DNA from: Laceyella tengchongensis | Lineage (GTDB): Bacteria; Bacillota; Bacilli; Thermoactinomycetales; Thermoactinomycetaceae | Assembly (NCBI RefSeq): GCF_900182735.1 | Contig: NZ_FXTU01000002.1 | Coordinates: 248,001-312,000 of the forward strand | Length of the DNA: 64,000 nt | Reading direction: 5' to 3' | In this document: positions 59,052-64,000 of the stretch, in pieces | How positions within the stretch are numbered: the stretch's first letter is position 1 | How the letters are laid out: each line of letters begins with the position of its first letter | Notes under the pieces: model-generated | Database searches by the model: none | What the model was told of the DNA's origin: nothing | Seen by the model: only the letters and a program-made list of their open reading frames with translations | Position numbers and translations under genes: made by a program

Positions 59052-59381
59052 ATGCAATTGCGCGCCAAAGCGCTGACAAATGTGTGTGCGGCCTATGAGC
59101 AAGTGGACAAAATAATGCGAATGCAAGGTTTCTGCCGTTTTCGCTCTCATGCACCCATTTATCGCTTGCATATGAGAGACCTGGCCTCCGGACAAGTCTA
59201 TCGCCTTTCCCTTCCTACCCGACAAATGAAAACCCGCCATGAAACCACACTCAGCCTCGAGCAACCGACATTAGAGTCGGCGTCCCATTTACGGCGGCAT
59301 CAGCGCAACCTGTCGATTCCGAATGAGGTAATTATGGCGGCTCAAGAGAAATTAGAAGAAATCGCTTCTTATCTAAAATAG
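59052..59381 (+). CDS. small basic protein, 109 aa, unrecognised
   Basis: AAGGAGGG eight bases before ATG 59052 sets the start. The product is basic, with a CRFRSHAPIYRLHMRDLASG stretch (~27-46), then a C-terminal helix NEVIMAAQEKLEEIASYL. No membrane helix or signal. TTGACG (about 59007) with TACAAC 16 bases on could be its promoter. Function unknown. Confidence 0.68.
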   Translation: MQLRAKALTNVCAAYEQVDKIMRMQGFCRFRSHAPIYRLHMRDLASGQVYRLSLPTRQMKTRHETTLSLEQPTLESASHLRRHQRNLSIPNEVIMAAQEKLEEIASYLK

Positions 59382-59404
59382 ACAAATCGTGAATGTAATG
59401 TAAA

Positions 59405-59431
59405 CGAGCACCCGAACCTTTTGGGTGCTCG
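59405..59431. terminator. hairpin between convergent genes
   Basis: Perfect 9-bp stem CGAGCACCC/GGGTGCTCG with a 9-base loop; weak T-runs on both sides. Confidence 0.6.
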
Positions 59432-59437
59432 CTTCAC

Positions 59438-59752
59438 TCAGCGTGATTTCTTCCGTTTTTGAATCTCTTCATTGATCCGCTGGGCCAACTGGTCGGAACT
59501 CATGTTGGTGGAAGTCGTATTCTCCGTAATCCCCAACTCTTTTCCCGCTTCGGTCATGACTTCTTTTACCAAGTCCTTTTGGCCCGCTGGGGTGCGCTTC
59601 TGTTTCAAACCCAATTCCTTGCCGAACTCTTCGGCGAGCTGGGTCACGTCTTGGCCGTTTTTGCCGCGCGCGTCTTGTTTGATCCCCAGTTCTTTTGCCA
59701 TTTCATTTATCATCTCTTTGAACTTGTTTTTTGAACGCAAAAAGCCGAACAT
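59438..59752 (-). CDS. small repeat protein, 104 aa, unrecognised
   Basis: Lysine- and glutamate-rich protein with three copies of a short motif about 25 residues apart: EMAKELGIK (17-25), EFGKELGLK (42-50), EAGKELGIT (68-76), separated by charged linkers. The motif recalls the EFGKELG-type stretches of small acid-soluble spore proteins, but the core SASP sequence is absent. AAGGGGG is nine bases before the start. Confidence 0.7.
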   Translation of the reverse strand: MFGFLRSKNKFKEMINEMAKELGIKQDARGKNGQDVTQLAEEFGKELGLKQKRTPAGQKDLVKEVMTEAGKELGITENTTSTNMSSDQLAQRINEEIQKRKKSR

Positions 59753-59856
59753 GCGAAGAGTCCCCCTTTGCTGAGTGTACTGTTAGTATCTCAACAGATG
59801 GAGAGGTTCATGCAAAAATAAGGTAGCCCATGCATTGGTTCAGCACGGCTACCTTA

Positions 59857-61293
59857 TCACTTGTGGCCTAACACTTTTAATTGGTTGTCCAATGAAATGA
59901 TTGGATAAAGCCCATCGATCCGTGTGAAATAACAGCCGGACGGTTCCATTTGCACAGTTCCGTGAACCCAGAAGCGATGCTCACTCCACATGGTGGGCAC
60001 GCCAAGCAGATTCACTGGCAGCCATTTGTCTTCGATCAATAGCGCCGGACCTGTTGAAGAGAAAGCCAACATCACCATCTGTGTGGAACCAGTTTGCTCG
60101 TTGTTGCGATAGTCTGGCTTGACACCATTCTCTTCCATCCATTTTTTAGCTTCAACCGCGACAGGCAACGCACGGATCAACGAGGCATATACCTTTCTGA
60201 ATGACAGGTACGCATCACTGATGCCTTCCTCTTTCAACCAGCGGAACAGATGCTTCAGGGTGTTGAGGAAGATTTTTGAACCGGGAGCAGTTACTTTGCC
60301 TTGATCCAAATACCATACGCTCAAAAAATGGCACAGGACTTCCTCATCCAGCATCGACCAGTCGAACGATTGACCAAAACGCATAGACAAATACTTGTAC
60401 AACAATTCCAATGAACGGCTATACAAAGTTTGCGTTCCTTTTTGCAATGTGGCCACATGGTTGAAATAAAACTGTTCCAAATGTTGCATCACTCGCAAAG
60501 GCAATTCCTCTTCCTTCGGCTCTACGTCCGGCCAAAAAGCCGTCTCCTCCACCATGTGCTCAGTCACAACAGGCGCAGATAACATCCCTTGCTCAACCTC
60601 TTCTGTTCGTTTGATAGACCAACCGAAAACCTTCCAACCGTTTTCCCAGGTGGTGTATTCTTGACGTTCTTCTTCTGGATGATTGTATTTCTCAAGCTGC
60701 ACGAGTATCTCCCCTCTCATCTCATGCGCGAAAGATGTATAAGGGCCAAAGAATTCATATCGTTGACCAACACGAAGCAATCGAGTAAAAACAAGCTTTT
60801 CCCTGGGAATCGATTCCCCTTTTTGAATCTGGACTTGCTCTTTCGTTGTCAAGGATGTCAATGTCAGGGTGTGTTCGTCGGTCTGTGAAATTTCGTAGCA
60901 GGTAAAGGTTGACTCGCTCATGTTGCGGGCCATACGTTCCTTGTGCGGGGCATTGCGAATGGTAGAGCGCCACACTTCTACCGGTCGCCGGCGGTTTAAA
61001 CAAGGTGCGTCAAACAGGAGCCAAAAGCGAAAGTAAGTGGCATATTCTTGGGAAATCGGCTGGTCCAAAGGCAACTGCATGAGTTTTTTAAAGCGTTGTG
61101 CCCATTCTTTCTGCATCTCAGGTGAGATCCGCCCTGTAAACCAATGTTGCAGATCGACCAAGAGGTCGTGTTTTAAGCGGTTCTCTCTTTCAGCTCTGGC
61201 CTTCTCCACTGAATCAAGCGCTACAACTCTCTCACAACATTTCTTATACTTCTTCCCACTGCCGCAGGGGCAAGGTTCATTCCGGCCTACCAT
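59857..61293 (-). CDS. SEC-C protein with a recombinase-like helical domain
   Basis: 478 residues. N-terminal SEC-C zinc motif CPCGSGKKYKKCC (8-20), a middle region of unknown fold (~40-265), then ~275-365 resembling the SAM-like core-binding domain of tyrosine recombinases (TLYSRSLELLYKYL, then LKHLFRWLKEEG), but with no recombinase catalytic domain after it. Start at 61293 has GAGGTG upstream; a TTG at 61356 lies in the promoter -35 and is rejected. Function unknown. Confidence 0.75.
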   Translation of the reverse strand: MVGRNEPCPCGSGKKYKKCCERVVALDSVEKARAERENRLKHDLLVDLQHWFTGRISPEMQKEWAQRFKKLMQLPLDQPISQEYATYFRFWLLFDAPCLNRRRPVEVWRSTIRNAPHKERMARNMSESTFTCYEISQTDEHTLTLTSLTTKEQVQIQKGESIPREKLVFTRLLRVGQRYEFFGPYTSFAHEMRGEILVQLEKYNHPEEERQEYTTWENGWKVFGWSIKRTEEVEQGMLSAPVVTEHMVEETAFWPDVEPKEEELPLRVMQHLEQFYFNHVATLQKGTQTLYSRSLELLYKYLSMRFGQSFDWSMLDEEVLCHFLSVWYLDQGKVTAPGSKIFLNTLKHLFRWLKEEGISDAYLSFRKVYASLIRALPVAVEAKKWMEENGVKPDYRNNEQTGSTQMVMLAFSSTGPALLIEDKWLPVNLLGVPTMWSEHRFWVHGTVQMEPSGCYFTRIDGLYPIISLDNQLKVLGHK

Positions 61294-61327
61294 ACTCACA
61301 CCTCGGATGCTAGTTTCCTTGCCATTA

Positions 61328-61356
61328 AGTATATATGAAAGGTTAGGATATGACAA
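61328..61356 (-). promoter_or_regulatory. promoter of the SEC-C gene
   Basis: TTGTCA, 17 bases, TATACT on the minus strand; one mismatch in each box. 35 bases from the start codon. Confidence 0.68.
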
Positions 61357-61654
61357 AGAGTTTTTCCATTAAAACCCATCTTACATATCCTTCTCACCTG
61401 TCCATTCGCTGGACAATCACACTATCGGGGCGGCAACATGACCCCGGAGTCGATTCATGCTTCTGCTTATCCTAAACGCCATTTTCCCAATGCTTTGTAT
61501 TCTTGAGTAACTATACCTTTATTTTAACGATTTAAAACGCGCTTTTGAAGAAATTTTTTCCGAGGGATGGAAGAAATGGATAGTTGGATAAAGGGATGAT
61601 TGAGAGATAAAGGGAGCCACGGAAGATTCTTATTTAATGATTCCATGTCAAAAT
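61357..61654. other. intergenic region, nothing recognised
   Basis: About 300 bases between the SEC-C promoter and the yabE-like terminator. No frame with a ribosome site, no long hairpin. Confidence 0.5.
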
Positions 61655-61696
61655 AAAAAACCCTGCAATGAATTGCTCATCGCAAGGTTTTTTTTC
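61655..61696 (-). terminator. terminator after the 3D-domain lipoprotein gene
   Basis: AAAAACC/GGTTTTTT outer stem with T-runs on both strands and partly paired loop. Confidence 0.65.
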
Positions 61697-61698
61697 AC

Positions 61699-62676
61699 TC
61701 ATTTTAAAATCTTGATGGTTACTGTCCGGCGACCCCATTTGAGTGCCTCAGCCCGCGTTTCAAAGAACAGGTCAATGATGTGCCCGTTGACCGCGCCACC
61801 CGTATCTTCAGCAACACCGTAGCCGTAGCCCGGTATATACATCTTGGTTCCGAGCGGAATCACGCTGGGATCCACCGCGATGGTGCCCCGCTTGGGGTAG
61901 GTGCCGGTCGCCGTGCGGCTTCCGGTATGGGTGTAACCCGTCGCCTCCACTGTTAATGTCTTGGCTGAAGTCAGATCCACATCGTCTTTTTTCGTCATCT
62001 CTTTATTCGTGCCAATGCTCACGATTTTGTCGACGGGTTTGATTGTTTGGACAAGTCTTTCCGTCGCTTTAGGCTTACCGTCTTCCGTGACTGGCATGCC
62101 GTTTTTGTAGACGAGGAGGACTTCATAAATCTTCTTCCCTTCCTCCCCTTCTTTTTTCACTTCTTTTTTTCCTTCTGCTAATTTATCTGTTTTTACTTCT
62201 TTCGTGTTATAAGGGATTTCTTCCACTCTTTTCTGCAGCCTTTGCTCGATGCGATCGACCACGATATTGGTACCGTTCATGATCTTCTTATCCAGCGGCA
62301 TGTTTAGCTCATCCCACTCGGTCAGAACCACCTTTTTCTCCTGCAAAACCCCTTTTACTGTGGATTGCAAGGTTTCAAAGGTGCCGAGGTCTTTGCCCGC
62401 CACACGCAAAGAGACTTTGCACTTGCACTTCAATGTGATCTCGCTGTGTCCTTCGATTTTTTGATCCCAACCGATGCTTGGCTGGTAGCGCTGTTTCAAT
62501 TCGTCAATCTTATGGCCTTGGCCTTCCAGCGCTTCTGCCAACGTATCGCTTGAGCGTTCAAATTGCAGTGCTTTATCTTGATCGCTGAAAGTAATTTTCA
62601 CTGTTTGTGAGGAACCGGAACAGCCCGTGAGCAGGATGAAAAACATCGCGAGGCTGGGTAGAAGGAACTTTTTCAT
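61699..62676 (-). CDS. G5- and 3D-domain lipoprotein (YabE-like, Rpf-type)
   Basis: 325-residue exported protein: signal peptide with lipobox LTGC (cysteine ~19), DUF348 ubiquitin-like repeats (~25-130), a G5 domain (~130-220) and a C-terminal 3D domain (~240-325) with the three aspartates in TIAVDPSVIPLGT, VAEDTGGAVNGHIIDLFF. Similar 3D proteins (YabE, YuiC, YorM) cleave peptidoglycan as lytic transglycosylases of resuscitation type. Unusual for YabE is the lipid anchor. Start at 62676 has AAGGAGG six bases upstream. Confidence 0.88.
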   Translation of the reverse strand: MKKFLLPSLAMFFILLTGCSGSSQTVKITFSDQDKALQFERSSDTLAEALEGQGHKIDELKQRYQPSIGWDQKIEGHSEITLKCKCKVSLRVAGKDLGTFETLQSTVKGVLQEKKVVLTEWDELNMPLDKKIMNGTNIVVDRIEQRLQKRVEEIPYNTKEVKTDKLAEGKKEVKKEGEEGKKIYEVLLVYKNGMPVTEDGKPKATERLVQTIKPVDKIVSIGTNKEMTKKDDVDLTSAKTLTVEATGYTHTGSRTATGTYPKRGTIAVDPSVIPLGTKMYIPGYGYGVAEDTGGAVNGHIIDLFFETRAEALKWGRRTVTIKILK

Positions 62677-62830
62677 CGACATCCTCCTTCTGCAGTAAAG
62701 CCTAAACAATGAAGCCATTATAGCAGATGTTTTCTTCCTTATCTATGACTCTAGCAGGATTGTCATAGATTCATCCATTTTAATTGAGATTTATGCCCAC
62801 GGAGCCCGGCTTATGACCGCTCGCGGCAAT

Positions 62831-63805
62831 TTATTCCACTTCTTCTAGTAGAGCCGCCTGTTTGGGCGCAACCGGAACCTTTCGCGGTTTGGCATGAATT
62901 TCTTCCGGTCCATAAATAGAAATGAGCAATCGGCCGTTGCTGGCTTTAGCCACAATCAAAATCGGTTCATTCAGCTGGTTTTGAAACTTAAAATCCGGCC
63001 CTCCCCAAGACACTGTAGCATCCCGGCCCCTCGGCACATACGCCACCTGTTTGCTATGCCTTTGCCGCTCCACGATCTTGAGCCCGGCCTTGTCCACGCT
63101 GTTGTACAAAGTGGACGAGGTTTGGCAAATCCCACCGCCGACCCCTTCACTGTATTCTCCTTTGACGATGATGCGGGCGAGACGGTAACCCCTGGCCTGC
63201 GAGCGCGGCCCGACTGTCTTATTAAACGAAAACACCTCACCGGGCATCAACACTTTATGATCAATCGCTTCTGTCGCCAGATGAATATTGTGCGCACGGT
63301 TTCTGTTCCATTCATTGTAATAAGTAAGATAACTCCCGATTTGTTTCTCTTTCAACCGCCGCAGTTTCGCCGCAGTCAGCCTTGGTTTGACTATGTTGAC
63401 CGGAACCGCGAGCGGTTGGCCCATGACTTCATGGATGCGATCAAACCACGCTTCGATGCGTTGGCGATCCACTTTCAACCCCGCTTGTTCTGGAACAATC
63501 CGCCGCTCGTGATAGTAAGCGGAGCGCGCAGGACGGTTCAAGTCTCGTTCGAGAACGCCGGCAATCCACTCCAACGCCAACGTGCGGTTCAATGTGGTGG
63601 GATCAATCCCATCAAACCCAATGTCGCGCAAAGGGAAAACCCAGCGTTGGCCCCTATGTTCCAACACCAAGGTGGGAACAAAAGATAAATCGGCATCCAC
63701 TGCCGCCGGCTCAGGAGAAGACGCGGCCACAACAGGCACAGACGGCATCGAGATCAACAAGGGCACCAAGAGAATTAGCAAAATGACATGCGTTTTCTTG
63801 TTCAT
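62831..63805 (-). CDS. VanW-family exported protein
   Basis: 324 residues with a signal peptide (~1-28), an N-terminal region like the peptidoglycan-binding domain of YoaR/VanW proteins (~40-160), and the VanW domain (~175-295: MPGEVFSFNKTVGPR, GGGICQTSSTLYNS, YVPRGRDATVSWG). Homologues sit in the cell envelope and some aid germination. Function is not established. GGGAG seven bases before the start. Confidence 0.88.
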   Translation of the reverse strand: MNKKTHVILLILLVPLLISMPSVPVVAASSPEPAAVDADLSFVPTLVLEHRGQRWVFPLRDIGFDGIDPTTLNRTLALEWIAGVLERDLNRPARSAYYHERRIVPEQAGLKVDRQRIEAWFDRIHEVMGQPLAVPVNIVKPRLTAAKLRRLKEKQIGSYLTYYNEWNRNRAHNIHLATEAIDHKVLMPGEVFSFNKTVGPRSQARGYRLARIIVKGEYSEGVGGGICQTSSTLYNSVDKAGLKIVERQRHSKQVAYVPRGRDATVSWGGPDFKFQNQLNEPILIVAKASNGRLLISIYGPEEIHAKPRKVPVAPKQAALLEEVE

Positions 63806-63938
63806 CGCCGCACTCCCTTTTTTCGCTTAGTGTGCATCAAACCGACCCAGGCTATGACCTTCGCAATCAAGCAGTGATGACGGATCAATAGGTGTGCTAG
63901 AGAGCCGGCGAATTGGACGCGCGGTATTCTGGCGTATT

Positions 63939-63956
63939 CATGTTCATTATTGAACA
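63939..63956. repeat. 18-bp dyad near the window end
   Basis: ATGTTCATTATTGAACAT: 7-bp perfect arms, 4-base centre, in the gene-free stretch 63806-64000. Possible operator of a neighbouring gene beyond the window. Confidence 0.4.
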
Positions 63957-64000
63957 TTTAAGATGTAATTGTATGTTTAATTGTTGAATTTTGTTGTCAA

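Overview
The window comes from a spore-forming member of the Bacillota, probably a Bacillales lineage close to Thermoactinomycetaceae. The evidence is gene content: the sporulation-type division cluster (SpoVD, SpoVE), an RsfA-family sporulation regulator, a YhcN/YlaJ spore lipoprotein, bacillithiol synthesis (BshC), and many small conserved genes of the Bacillus yla, ylb, yng, yqg, yjc and ykt groups in recognisable neighbour sets. MurE carries a DNPR motif, which predicts meso-diaminopimelate peptidoglycan. Base composition looks near-balanced and fairly even. No phage, integron or CRISPR array was seen. The family-level placement is an inference.

Layout. 1-12.4 kb (minus strand): cell division and wall cluster mraZ-rsmH-ftsL-pbpB-spoVD-murE-murF-mraY-murD-spoVE, with terminators and local promoters around spoVD and murE. 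12.5-24 kb (minus, except ylbP): ahcY, bshC, an MFS transporter, panE and a five-gene leucine/isovalerate degradation operon (yngH-yngHB-yngG-yngF-yngE), then ylbP (+) and rsfA. Relative to B. subtilis (ylbO-ylbP-ylbQ-yllA-mraZ), ahcY, the transporter and the yng operon look inserted into a conserved order. 24.2-31.6 kb: a crotonase-like gene, yqgY (+), and a minus-strand run yqgX-tlpA-ccdA-resA-rhodanese-cysK-methyltransferase-fabV (thiol redox, cytochrome c maturation, cysteine, fatty-acid reduction). 31.7-39.7 kb: ylaJ, ylaI, ylaH, nfo, pepA, yktB, speA, with two inverted copies of a 137-bp MITE-like element.

39.8-40.1 kb holds a probable SR1/SR1P dual-function RNA locus next to speA: a 43-aa two-CxxC peptide, a consensus sigma-A promoter, a CcpN-type operator inside the promoter and a cre-like site. 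It is the clearest regulatory find. 40-51 kb: small regulatory and cell-surface genes, an XRE-TPR regulator, PAP2 phosphatase, M23 peptidase, a double dynamin (dynA) and rmuC.

51.2-55.4 kb is the accessory part: an ATP-grasp ligase behind a ~390-nt hairpin-rich leader, a 49-aa acidic peptide whose ribosome site can pair with an upstream anti-Shine-Dalgarno, a class V aminotransferase, a candidate small RNA and a two-helix membrane protein interrupted by TAG. This neighbourhood is the best candidate for something undescribed, but only the parts are visible, not a proven system. 55.6-64 kb: a four-tRNA operon, yutG, yjcG, yjcF, a PHP phosphoesterase, unrecognised small genes, a SEC-C protein with a recombinase-like helical domain, a G5/3D lipoprotein and a VanW protein.
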